The notes under the pieces are model-generated. The model ran no database searches, had not been told where the DNA came from, and saw only the letters and a program-made list of their open reading frames with translations. Source: DASUXA01 sp036378155 (GTDB taxonomy: Bacteria; Actinomycetota; Actinomycetes; Mycobacteriales; Micromonosporaceae). Taken from it: a stretch of DNA of 15,741 bases. Both the position numbers and the translations under genes were made by a program. The number at the start of each line of letters is the position of its first letter. The stretch's first letter is position 1. Positions 8,201 through 13,853 of this stretch are shown one piece after another. The stretch lies in contig DASUXA010000099.1 in NCBI GenBank assembly GCA_036378155.1, positions 1-15,741 of the forward strand. The letters run 5' to 3'.

Positions 8201-8701
8201 GTCGACCCGGACACCCCGGTGGACCGGCTGCGGGCCCTGGCGCGGGCGAAGGACGTCCCGCACGACCCGACGTGGGACGCGCCGCACCTGGTCCTCGAGG
8301 TGTACGAGCGGCTGGTCGAGGCGGTCACCGACGGGCCCACGTTCTACGTCGACTTCCCGACCGAGGTGTCGCCGCTGACCCGCGCCCACCGCGCCGACGC
8401 GCGTCTGGCCGAGCGCTGGGATCTGGTCGGGTTCGGCGTGGAGTGGGGGACGGCGTACACCGAGCTGATCGACCCTGCCGAGCAGCGTCGGCGGCTGACC
8501 GCGCAGTCGCTGCTCGCCGCCGGCGGCGACCCGGAGGCGATGGAGTTGGACGAGGACTTCCTGCACGCCCTGGAGTACGCGATGCCGCCCACCGGCGGGC
8601 TGGGGTTGGGCGTGGACCGCCTGGTGATGGCGCTGACCGGGCTGCCGATTCGGCAGACCCTGCCGTTCCCGCTGGTCAAGCCGAGCGGCTCCGGCAACTG
8701 A
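5300..8701 (+). CDS. lysX: Bifunctional lysylphosphatidylglycerol synthase / lysyl-tRNA synthetase LysX
   Basis: A 1133-residue fusion. The N-terminal third has about six membrane segments (36-60, 82-95, 100-122, 139-159, 176-195 and 233-255). A cytoplasmic DUF2156/MprF-type transferase domain follows (about 265-590). From about 645 there is a class II lysyl-tRNA synthetase: an OB-fold (about 690-770), motif 1 around VETPMLQRVHGGANARPF (about 833), motif 2 FRNEGVDATHNPEF (about 890) and motif 3 GGLGLGVDRLVMALTG (about 1099-1114). The synthetase part charges tRNA-Lys and the transferase part moves lysine onto phosphatidylglycerol. In Mycobacterium this lowers surface negative charge and protects against cationic peptides. 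Length and order match mycobacterial LysX. The GTG at 5300 has AGGAGG 5 nt upstream. It is downstream of the unknown membrane protein and is followed by a strong hairpin. A separate housekeeping LysS is expected elsewhere. Confidence 0.96.
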   Translation: MSRTAVTERTGQRRAQRVPVDRVGRRRGGGWRARIPEIFATVLIALAAFCAATAVSEVFMLRTHVVRFYVDNLLLPAPANLGYAAFVAVLAAGVRRRKRIAYWFLVVYFALQLLADAILLPLVDVARTDWDIPRIPSDAPVLLGINLALTAGVLGVLYAARGEFYARVQRASLPKAASVLVILLAAFIMIGTGLVEAFPGSLRPGTDRLTYTAEKVLGGAFVFDITRRGHAPGGVNLVLGLFGAIALFVALAVLFRSQRVASQLTPADEQHIRELLAASGERDSLGYFATRRDKAVIFSSSGKAAITYRVVNDVALASGDPLGDPEAWPPVIEAWLDEVRRYAWIPAVMGASEEGATAYARAGLRVIELGDEAIIHVRNFTLDGREMRQVRQAVNRVERAGYTVRIRRHGRISPDEMTRIIELAARWRDTETERGFSMALGRLGDPADSQCVLVEALDRDGREAALLSFTPWGRHGLSLDLMRRDRNSDNGLMEYMVTALVDAAPRLGVERISLNFAVFRAVFEEGARIGAGPVLRAWRSLLLFFSRWFQLESLYRSNVKYRPEWVPRFLCYRDRREMAAVALASGIAEGFVKVPSLRTLLRRGRSAPALPVPPTGPEQPEAPVDVAAPTGEEQPAARQPVLPEQVRVRMAKVDALRAAGVDPYPAEFPRTDECGAIRDRYAGLAPDSRTGATVGVAGRVVLLRDHGAICFATLRDWSGDLQVMITTEGVGPDRLADWKASVDLGDHVGVTGEVVTSKRGEVSVRADAWTITAKCLRPLPDKHAGLADAEARVRQRYLDLVINPQARETLRVRAAVLHALRTSLVERGYLEVETPMLQRVHGGANARPFVTHSNAYDLRLYLRIAPELYLKRLAVGGVEKVFEIGRNFRNEGVDATHNPEFTMLEAYQAYADYTTMRQLARELIVAAAVAARGKPVARRPDGSEIDLSEEWPVVPVYEAVSRVLGADVDPDTPVDRLRALARAKDVPHDPTWDAPHLVLEVYERLVEAVTDGPTFYVDFPTEVSPLTRAHRADARLAERWDLVGFGVEWGTAYTELIDPAEQRRRLTAQSLLAAGGDPEAMELDEDFLHALEYAMPPTGGLGLGVDRLVMALTGLPIRQTLPFPLVKPSGSGN

Positions 8702-8734
8702 GGCGCGCGACGACCGACGGCGACCAGACACGGC

Positions 8735-8765
8735 GTTGCCCCCCGCGAGGGGTGCGGGGGGCAAC
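8735..8765. terminator. Strong hairpin terminator after lysX
   Basis: GTTGCCCCCCGC pairs with GCGGGGGGCAAC in a perfect 12-bp stem around a 7-nt loop, 33 nt after the lysX stop. It lacks a U-tract, which is common for actinobacterial terminators. Being symmetrical and between convergent genes, it may also stop transcription from the GT87 gene. Confidence 0.65.
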
Positions 8766-8840
8766 TGTCACCGGGGGTGACGCCTGTCGAACTGTCACCG
8801 GGGGGTGACGCCTGCGGACAGTCACCTGGTGGGACGTCTG
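8763..8840. repeat. Three tandem ~27-nt repeats with internal palindromes
   Basis: Copies start at 8763, 8790 and 8818. The first two read AACTGTCACC, five or six G, then TGACGCCTG; each holds the palindrome GTCACC-(G)3-4-GGTGAC. The third copy (ACAGTCACCTGGTGGGAC...) is degenerate and has lost the right arm. The array directly follows the lysX terminator hairpin, in the gap between convergent genes. A 13-nt match to the inverted core (GTCACCCCCGGTG) occurs at 1846-1858. Confidence 0.75.
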
Positions 8841-8909
8841 TTGTGGTAGAGCCTGCGCAATCGGACTGATCCGACATTAACCCGGCAGAGCCGTTAGCGC
8901 TAGATCTGT

Positions 8910-10175
8910 CTATTCGTTCGCGATTTTGGTATAACGACGCGCGTCCATCGCGGTTACCGTTTCGTCCCCGGTCTCTTCGCGCGGCGCGGCACGTACCGGC
9001 AGCGCGACCAGCAGGACGATCATCAGCAGCAGGAACCAGTTGTCGATGAAGAACCCGGCGATACCGTGCTGGTACCGCGGGTCGAGTCCCCAGTCGAACC
9101 ACTGGATCGGGGCGACGGTCACCGTCAGGTAGACCGCGATCGCGAACCCGATCAGCGCGCGCCGGTGCCGCGCCCCACTGGTCGCCGCGTCGACCAGGAC
9201 GACCAGGGCCGGCACGAACCAGTACAGGTGGTGGTCCCAGGTCACCGGGCTGAGCAGCGACCCGGCGATACCGGTCAGCGTCACGCCGGACAGCTCGTCG
9301 CCGGCAGCCGCCGCGCGGGCGGCGCGGACCAGCCCGTACCCGGCGGCGAGCACGCCCAGCACCAGCCACACCGCCCGGTTCGGTTCGACGGGCGCGGCGA
9401 GCCGGGCGAGCGCGCCGAGGATCGACTGGTTCGTGATCCGGTCCAGATGCCCGACCCGGTGCGGGTCCCACATCGCCTGTGTGAAGAAGCGCCACGAGGC
9501 GTGCGGCGCGACCGCGGCGGCCAGCAGCGTCGCCGCGGCGGCGGTACCGACGGCGGTCGCCGCGGCGCGCCACCGGCGGGTGATCAGCAGGTACACGATG
9601 AAGATCGCGGGCGTGAGTTTGATCGCGGCGGCGAGCCCGACGCCGACCCCGGCGAGCCTCGATCCGCGCGGTACCGCGACCAGCAGGTCGCCCACGACCA
9701 GCGCGGCGAGCACGAGATTGACCTGCCCGAACGTGACCGTCTCGCGGATCGGTTCGAGGGCGGTGACCAGCGGTACCGCCAGCGCGACCAGGTACCACCT
9801 GGGCTGGTCGTGCCGTCGCGCCACCGGCGCGACCAGCCACCACGTGGTCAGACCGATCGCGACCAGGTTGACCAGGCTGAACACGGCGACCGCCGCGAGG
9901 TACGGCGTCCACGCCAGGGGCAGCATGAGCAGCGCGGCGAACGGCGGGTACGTGAACGGCAGGCTGCCTTCGACCGGGTCCGGTCGCGCATAGTCGTACA
10001 GGTTGTGGCCGTGCGCCCACCAGCGCACCGCCTCCCAGTAGATGCGCAGGTCCAGGAAGTTGTGCCGGTTGCCGTACCACAGATGGGCGGAGACGAGGAC
10101 CAGCACGACCACGGCGACGGTGACGATCCGACGCCGGTTGTCCCGCCTGGTCGTACCCTCGCCCGCGCTGCTCAT
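8910..10175 (-). CDS. GT87-family (DUF2029) polyprenol-phosphate mannosyltransferase
   Basis: A 421-residue, mostly hydrophobic protein with about nine or ten membrane segments. Family signs: FLDLRIYWEA after the first segment (Asp42 sits where the catalytic aspartate of PimE-type GT-C enzymes lies), then TYPPFAALLMLPLAW, FGQVNLVLAALVVGDLL, AAIKLTPAIF, NQSILG and SPVTWDHHLYW. Characterised GT87 members are membrane alpha-mannosyltransferases that use polyprenyl-phosphate mannose to extend phosphatidylinositol mannosides, lipomannan or lipoarabinomannan on the outer face. The ATG at 10175 was chosen because GAAGGAG lies 5 nt upstream; a start 20 codons earlier has no such site. It is a single gene, convergent with lysX and divergent from orn. 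The exact acceptor cannot be told from sequence. Confidence 0.9.
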   Translation of the reverse strand: MSSAGEGTTRRDNRRRIVTVAVVVLVLVSAHLWYGNRHNFLDLRIYWEAVRWWAHGHNLYDYARPDPVEGSLPFTYPPFAALLMLPLAWTPYLAAVAVFSLVNLVAIGLTTWWLVAPVARRHDQPRWYLVALAVPLVTALEPIRETVTFGQVNLVLAALVVGDLLVAVPRGSRLAGVGVGLAAAIKLTPAIFIVYLLITRRWRAAATAVGTAAAATLLAAAVAPHASWRFFTQAMWDPHRVGHLDRITNQSILGALARLAAPVEPNRAVWLVLGVLAAGYGLVRAARAAAAGDELSGVTLTGIAGSLLSPVTWDHHLYWFVPALVVLVDAATSGARHRRALIGFAIAVYLTVTVAPIQWFDWGLDPRYQHGIAGFFIDNWFLLLMIVLLVALPVRAAPREETGDETVTAMDARRYTKIANE

Positions 10176-10201
10176 CGCCGCTCCTTCACCCGCCGGGCGC
10201 C

Positions 10202-10207
10202 ACCCTA
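10202..10207 (-). promoter_or_regulatory. Candidate -10 hexamer of the GT87 gene
   Basis: The reverse strand reads TAGGGT 26 nt before the GT87 ATG, leaving room for the GAAGGAG site in the leader. No clear -35 box was found. Confidence 0.35.
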
Positions 10208-10275
10208 CCGACCACCTGACTATCGTCTCGGCCACGACCGCCCGGTGCGGTGGTCCCGTGGAACCCGGTTGGCCC

Positions 10276-10281
10276 TACGCT
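10276..10281 (+). promoter_or_regulatory. -10 hexamer of orn (leaderless)
   Basis: TACGCT (TANNNT) ends exactly 7 nt before the GTG start of orn, so transcription would begin at or next to the start codon. No Shine-Dalgarno sequence precedes that GTG, which agrees with a leaderless mRNA. Confidence 0.5.
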
Positions 10282-10288
10282 TGGTGCT

Positions 10289-10891
10289 GTGGGTGATCTT
10301 CTCGTCTGGATCGACTGCGAAATGACCGGGCTCGACCTCAGCCGCGACGCGCTGATCGAGGTCGCGATCCTGGTCACCGACCCTGATCTCAACGTGCTCG
10401 GTGACGGGCTCGACGTGGTGGTACACGCGCCGGACGAGGTCCTCGACTCGATGGTCGACGTGGTGCGTGACATGCACGCCAGGTCCGGTCTGACCGAGGC
10501 GGTCCGGGCGTCCACGGTTTCGGTCGGCGAAGCCGAGGACATGATTATGACGTACCTCACCGAGCACGTTCCGGATCCGCGTACCGCCCCCCTGTGCGGC
10601 AACTCGATCGCGACCGATCGCGGTTTCATCGCTCGCGACATGCCGAAACTCGACGCCCATCTGCACTACCGCATGATCGACGTGTCGTCGATCAAGGAGT
10701 TGTGCCGTCGCTGGTACCCGCGCACCTACTACGGGCAGCCGGCGAAGGGGCTGGCGCACCGGGCGCTCGCGGACATCAAGGAGAGCATCCGGGAGTTGGA
10801 GTACTACCGGCGGACGATCTTCGTTCCCGGGCCGGGTCCGGACGTGGACACCGCCAAGACCATCGCAGCCGAGGTCAGCCAGCGGTTCTGA
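10289..10891 (+). CDS. orn: Oligoribonuclease (DEDDh 3'-5' exoribonuclease)
   Basis: A 200-residue protein starting VGDLLVWIDCEMTGLDL. It is the DEDDh exonuclease Orn, which degrades very short RNAs, down to dinucleotides such as pGpG, in the cytoplasm; in actinobacteria this also completes c-di-GMP turnover. The metal-binding residues are Asp9 and Glu11 (WIDCEMTG), Asp110 (GNSIATDRGF), His157 and Asp162 (GLAHRALADIKES). Length is normal for the family. The GTG at 10289 was chosen because Orn proteins begin a few residues before the (V/I)WIDxEMTG motif, and the upstream in-frame GTG at 10250 would lie inside the promoter. The gene is divergent from the GT87 gene and followed by tRNA-His. Confidence 0.96.
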   Translation: MGDLLVWIDCEMTGLDLSRDALIEVAILVTDPDLNVLGDGLDVVVHAPDEVLDSMVDVVRDMHARSGLTEAVRASTVSVGEAEDMIMTYLTEHVPDPRTAPLCGNSIATDRGFIARDMPKLDAHLHYRMIDVSSIKELCRRWYPRTYYGQPAKGLAHRALADIKESIRELEYYRRTIFVPGPGPDVDTAKTIAAEVSQRF

Positions 10892-10929
10892 CGCTTCCCC
10901 GACCGCCGGCGAAACCGATCGCCAACCCG

Positions 10930-10961
10930 TTCGACGCGGGGCGGGTCGGTGTGGCTATCAT
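10930..10961 (+). promoter_or_regulatory. Candidate tRNA-His promoter
   Basis: TTCGAC (10930-10935) and TATCAT (10956-10961) resemble -35 and -10 boxes, but the 20-nt spacer is longer than ideal. The predicted start is about 37 nt before the tRNA, and the leader contains a perfect 6-3-6 hairpin (CGCTCC-GGC-GGAGCG, 10986-11000) 4 nt before the mature 5' end. Confidence 0.4.
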
Positions 10962-11004
10962 GGTGCGGCACTCGCCGGTCGCGTTCGCTCCGGCGGAGCG
11001 CATG

Positions 11005-11077
11005 GTGGCCGTAGCTCAGTTGGTAGAGCACCGGGTTGTGGTCCCGGGTGTCGAGGGTTCAAGTCCCTTCGGTCACC
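11005..11077 (+). tRNA. tRNA-His (GUG)
   Basis: A full cloverleaf: acceptor GTGGCCG pairs with CGGTCAC (one G-U), D-arm TAGCTCAGTTGGTAGAGCA, anticodon stem CCGGG/CCCGG around loop TTGTGGT with anticodon GTG, and T-arm GAGGGTTCAAGTCCCTT. The base before it, G11004, is the extra G(-1) of tRNA-His and would face the C discriminator at 11077. CCA is not encoded. Confidence 0.95.
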
Positions 11078-11104
11078 CTGTAGTTCAATCTGCGTTTGCG
11101 CAGT

Positions 11105-11132
11105 TCAGCCCCGGTTTTCGGACCGGGGCTGA
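11105..11132 (+). terminator. tRNA-His terminator hairpin overlapping the GH25 gene end
   Basis: TCAGCCCCGGT pairs with ACCGGGGCTGA in a perfect 11-bp stem with a 6-nt loop, 27 nt after the tRNA. Its first three bases are the reverse complement of the TGA stop of the minus-strand GH25 gene, so the last codons of that gene lie in the hairpin. A smaller hairpin (CTGCG-TTTG-CGCAG, 11090-11103) precedes it. Confidence 0.7.
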
Positions 11133-12115
11133 GGTGTCTTGGGTGCGTGCGCGGGTCGGTCGACCGGCAACCGGGCGGCGATCGCGGCGGCGATACCCGC
11201 CAGCACGTCCGGGTCCTTCATCGCGGCGAGCACCGCCACGTTGACCTGGTCCTGCGTCGGGTACCGGGCAGGCGACCCGGCGCCGTCGAGCATCGCCTCC
11301 AGCCGGCTCAGGCGGTCGGAGACCGCGGTGACCGCCGGCAGGATCTGCTGCGACGCGGCGCGGCTGATCTCGGTCAGCCAGTCCGCCGCCTTGTACTGCC
11401 TGCCCTGGCAGTCGGTAAGCAGCTCGTCCCAGGCGGACATCGTTCCTCCCAGCGTCGCGATCAGATCGGCGAGCGTTCCCCGGTACGCCGAGACGTCGCA
11501 GCAGCGCTGCTTGCCGACGGTCAACTGCGACCCGTACTGCAGCAGCAGCGGCGACTGACCGCCGTACGAGGACCAGCGAGTCGACGCGTCGCCCGGGTAC
11601 GCCTCGCGGTAGTGCCGGACCGGGTTCGAGCCGTACGAGCTGGCCCACAGCCGGTACCGCAGCCCGGTCAGCCGCTCCCCGTACAGCCAGCGCGGCGCGT
11701 ACACCAGCACCCGCGAAGCGGACACCTGGGCTCTGTTGCACAGCAGGTCGCCGAACGCGTTGATCTCCTCGACGTTCGGCTCCCGCGTCAGGTAGCTGAA
11801 CTGTTCCGCGTCGATCCGCCAGACCCAGCACGGGTGCTGGCGCCACCACGGCACCTGGGCCTCGACCGTGGAGAGGAGGTATTCGACCTGGTCGGCGACC
11901 GGGCCGGGATGGAGCACGAAGTACGGGCCGAGGATCGGCATGGCGACGGCGCGGGCACGCCCCATCGCCGGGCGGTAGTAGGGGTCGGCGTCGTAGTGGT
12001 GGCCCTCGGCGCACCTGTGTACGAACATGTCGACGCCGTCACGGCGGGCGGCGGCGAGGTCCATCGGCCCCCGGTGCCAGTCGTTGTGCGACGCGTCCCA
12101 GGCGAAGACGGTCAT
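11105..12115 (-). CDS. GH25-like lysozyme domain protein, no signal peptide
   Basis: A 336-residue protein. Residues 1-225 look like a glycoside hydrolase 25 barrel: WDASHNDW (6-13) at the first strand, FVHRCAEG (31-38) in place of the usual KATEG, DPYY (44-47), WRIDAEQF (99-106) holding the D-x-E catalytic pair Asp102/Glu104, and LLQYGSQ...CCDVSAYRGT (191-213) like the QY...D..F.G end of the family. GH25 enzymes cut the muramic acid-glucosamine bond of peptidoglycan. The C-terminal part (about 226-336) is helical, contains MKDPDVLAGIAAAIAARLP and is unassigned. There is no signal peptide or anchor, as in phage endolysins. The ATG at 12115 was taken although its ribosome-binding site is weak. 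The family call is fairly good; enzymatic activity and phage origin are inferred. Confidence 0.82.
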   Translation of the reverse strand: MTVFAWDASHNDWHRGPMDLAAARRDGVDMFVHRCAEGHHYDADPYYRPAMGRARAVAMPILGPYFVLHPGPVADQVEYLLSTVEAQVPWWRQHPCWVWRIDAEQFSYLTREPNVEEINAFGDLLCNRAQVSASRVLVYAPRWLYGERLTGLRYRLWASSYGSNPVRHYREAYPGDASTRWSSYGGQSPLLLQYGSQLTVGKQRCCDVSAYRGTLADLIATLGGTMSAWDELLTDCQGRQYKAADWLTEISRAASQQILPAVTAVSDRLSRLEAMLDGAGSPARYPTQDQVNVAVLAAMKDPDVLAGIAAAIAARLPVDRPAHAPKTPQPRSENRG

Positions 12116-12167
12116 GCGCTGTCAACTCGCTCGACACGTGTGATCCGCATTTGTCTCGCCCCCATCC

Positions 12168-12198
12168 ACATCCATCGTGCCGCGACGGTCATGGATGT
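12168..12198. repeat. 8-bp inverted repeat upstream of the GH25 gene
   Basis: ACATCCAT (12168-12175) and ATGGATGT (12191-12198) are perfect inverted arms around 15 nt. The repeat sits 53 nt before the GH25 start and 40 nt after the stop of the transpeptidase gene, so it could be an operator for one or a weak terminator for the other. Confidence 0.4.
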
Positions 12199-12237
12199 CA
12201 TCACCGTGACGAGTGACAACGGGCGGTCGGAAAGCTG

Positions 12238-13461
12238 TCAGCTGTGCGTCGGCGCGGGGGAGAGCGCCACCTGGGTACCAGGCGGAAGCGCGCTCGCCTT
12301 GACGTAGTCGTCCCAGCTCTGGTCCCAGTCGGTCCAGCCGTCGCCCCACTTCAGGTGCTTCTCGGTGTTCTTGACGGTCACCGGGTCACCGACCTGGACC
12401 TGCCCGAACAGCCACTGCGCGTTCTCGGTGGACAGGTTGACGCAGCCGTGCGACACGTTGCGCACGCCCTGGTCCGCCACCGACCACGGCGCCGCGTGGA
12501 TGTACTCGCCGCCCCAGGTCAGCCGCATGTCCCAGTACACCTTCGTGCGGTACCCGTCCTTCGAGTCGACCGGCACGCCGTACGTCGACGAGTCGAACCA
12601 CTCCCACTGGTTCTTGATCATGACGACCATGTTGCCGCTCGACGACGGGGCGGCCGGCTTGCCCAGGCTCACCGGCATGGTCTTCACCACCTGACCGTCC
12701 CGGCTGAACGTCAGCCGCTTGGTGGTGTTGTCGATCTCGATGGTCTGCCGCTTGCCGACCGACGCGCGCACCGTCAGGTCGTCCACGCCGTACCACCCGC
12801 CGCCCAACGGCAGCCCACCCAGCGCGGCGCGCAGCGAGATCCTGGTGCCCGGCTGCCAGTAGTCCTTCGGTCGGTAGTGCACCTCCGTGGGGGAGAACCA
12901 CGCCCAGGTCCCCTCCTGAGCCGGTTCCGTGGTGACGAACAGGCGCTTCTGTACCGCCGCCCGCCGGTCCTCGGCAACCGCGTGGTTGAACGTCAGCACG
13001 ATCGGCATCCCGACCCCGACCGTTTCGTCGTCGCCGAGGTAGGAGTGCACGCTGACCAGGTTCGCCGGCTTCGCCATCGTGGTGAAGGTCGTGGTCGTGG
13101 TGCCGCTCTTGTCGCCCAGTTTCGCGGTGACCTTCAACGTGTACGTGGCGCCGTAGCGCAGTTGCTCCGCCGGTACCCAGGACGACCCGTCCGCGCGCGA
13201 CGAGCCGTCGACCGTCGACCCGCTGCCGTCGGTCAACTCGACGCTGGTCGTGGCGCCCTGCTTCGCGCGGTACGTGATCTCCGCCGAGGTCGGTACGTCG
13301 GTCGCCTTGTCGCGCGGGTACGTGACGGCGGGAGCGAGCGGATTCTTCGCCGGCGCGCTGCTACCCGTCCCGTGCCAGGTCGCGCCCGATCCGCCGCACC
13401 CGGCCAGGGTGAGCACCCCGATCAAGCCGAGCAGCAACAGCAGCTTCCGGTACACCCGCAT
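12238..13461 (-). CDS. Lipoprotein L,D-transpeptidase (LdtMt2-like, two Ig domains plus YkuD)
   Basis: A 407-residue lipoprotein. The signal peptide ends in the lipobox LAGC with Cys22 as lipid anchor. Two bacterial Ig-like domains (about 43-130 and 134-233) precede the YkuD catalytic domain (about 237-364). The active site is complete: His322 in YIHAAPWS and the SHGCVN motif with His338 and nucleophile Cys340. The enzyme makes 3-3 cross-links between peptidoglycan stems outside the membrane and is typically inhibited by carbapenems. The C-terminal 43 residues (365-407) form a tail with five tryptophans that packs on the catalytic domain in this family. The ATG at 13461 was chosen because GGAGG lies 6 nt upstream and the signal peptide follows at once. 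It is a single gene between the GH25 gene and tRNA-Lys. Confidence 0.95.
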   Translation of the reverse strand: MRVYRKLLLLLGLIGVLTLAGCGGSGATWHGTGSSAPAKNPLAPAVTYPRDKATDVPTSAEITYRAKQGATTSVELTDGSGSTVDGSSRADGSSWVPAEQLRYGATYTLKVTAKLGDKSGTTTTTFTTMAKPANLVSVHSYLGDDETVGVGMPIVLTFNHAVAEDRRAAVQKRLFVTTEPAQEGTWAWFSPTEVHYRPKDYWQPGTRISLRAALGGLPLGGGWYGVDDLTVRASVGKRQTIEIDNTTKRLTFSRDGQVVKTMPVSLGKPAAPSSSGNMVVMIKNQWEWFDSSTYGVPVDSKDGYRTKVYWDMRLTWGGEYIHAAPWSVADQGVRNVSHGCVNLSTENAQWLFGQVQVGDPVTVKNTEKHLKWGDGWTDWDQSWDDYVKASALPPGTQVALSPAPTHS

Positions 13462-13667
13462 CCACTCCCTCCCCGCGAGCCGTCTGTCCAGCCTCCCCCA
13501 GGCACGTACGCAGTCCATCGTCCCCCAGTCGCCGCGGTCGGCAACGGTACCGGGCGGTTGCGACAGTAAGCGACGGGCGATCATGGACGGGACAAAGCAC
13601 GCGAACTGCGCGGTGTCGCTGGCGTTGCCGCTGGTCAGCGGCCGGTACGGGGGACGCGGACATTCGA

Positions 13668-13698
13668 TTGGAGGTCGCTCGGCAGGGCATGCTATGGT
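13668..13698 (+). promoter_or_regulatory. Candidate tRNA-Lys promoter
   Basis: TTGGAG (13668-13673) and TATGGT (13693-13698) are separated by 19 nt, with the tRNA starting 18 nt after the -10 box. The rest of the stretch from 13462 to 13667 holds no convincing gene; the transpeptidase promoter must lie there on the reverse strand but has no clear boxes. Confidence 0.5.
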
Positions 13699-13715
13699 TT
13701 CACGCGTTCCAGTGA

Positions 13716-13791
13716 GCGCCGCTAGCTCAACTGGCAGAGCAGCGGACTCTTAATCCGCGGGTTCGGGGTTCGAGTCCCTGGCGGCGCACCA
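13716..13791 (+). tRNA. tRNA-Lys (CUU)
   Basis: A full cloverleaf: acceptor GCGCCGC pairs perfectly with GCGGCGC, D-arm TAGCTCAACTGGCAGAGCA, anticodon stem GCGGA/TCCGC around loop CTCTTAA with anticodon CTT, T-arm GGGTTCGAGTCCC, discriminator A and an encoded CCA (13789-13791). It is the probable insertion site of the element to its right, since the integrase gene ends 63 nt away and points at it. Confidence 0.96.
13749..13791 (+). other. Predicted attachment site (attL) in the 3' half of tRNA-Lys
   Basis: Actinomycete integrative elements usually recombine within the 3' part of a tRNA gene and restore it. The integrase of this element faces the tRNA 3' end. The limits given (anticodon loop to CCA) are a guess by analogy; the second copy, which would define them, lies outside the window. 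Confidence 0.45.
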
Positions 13792-13803
13792 GCAAGAACG
13801 ATG

Positions 13804-13831
13804 CAGGCCCGGTCCTCTAGGACCGGGCCTG
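13804..13831. terminator. Bidirectional terminator between tRNA-Lys and the integrase gene
   Basis: CAGGCCCGGTCC-TCTA-GGACCGGGCCTG is a perfect 12-bp stem with a 4-nt loop, followed on the plus strand by a pyrimidine-rich stretch (CCCCTTCTCTT). It lies 13 nt after the tRNA and 23 nt beyond the integrase stop, so it can serve both. Confidence 0.8.
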
Positions 13832-13853
13832 ACCCCTTCTCTTGACCCCTATG

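Noticed and set aside
5636..8764. A 1042-residue open frame antisense to lysX
   Set aside because: At this GC content stop codons are rare and long antisense frames are expected. The product is Arg/Pro/His-rich without any domain, while the plus strand encodes a complete LysX.
8763..8840. CRISPR array
   Set aside because: Gaps between units are only about 2-4 nt, the units are degenerate and no cas gene is present.
11105..12115. Part of a larger prophage
   Set aside because: No holin, tail, portal or integrase gene is linked; the integrase at 13854 belongs to a separate element beyond tRNA-Lys.
5300..13791. Functional link between lysX and tRNA-Lys(CUU)
   Set aside because: They are about 5 kb apart, separated by unrelated genes and terminators. 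The tRNA is explained as the insertion site of the element.
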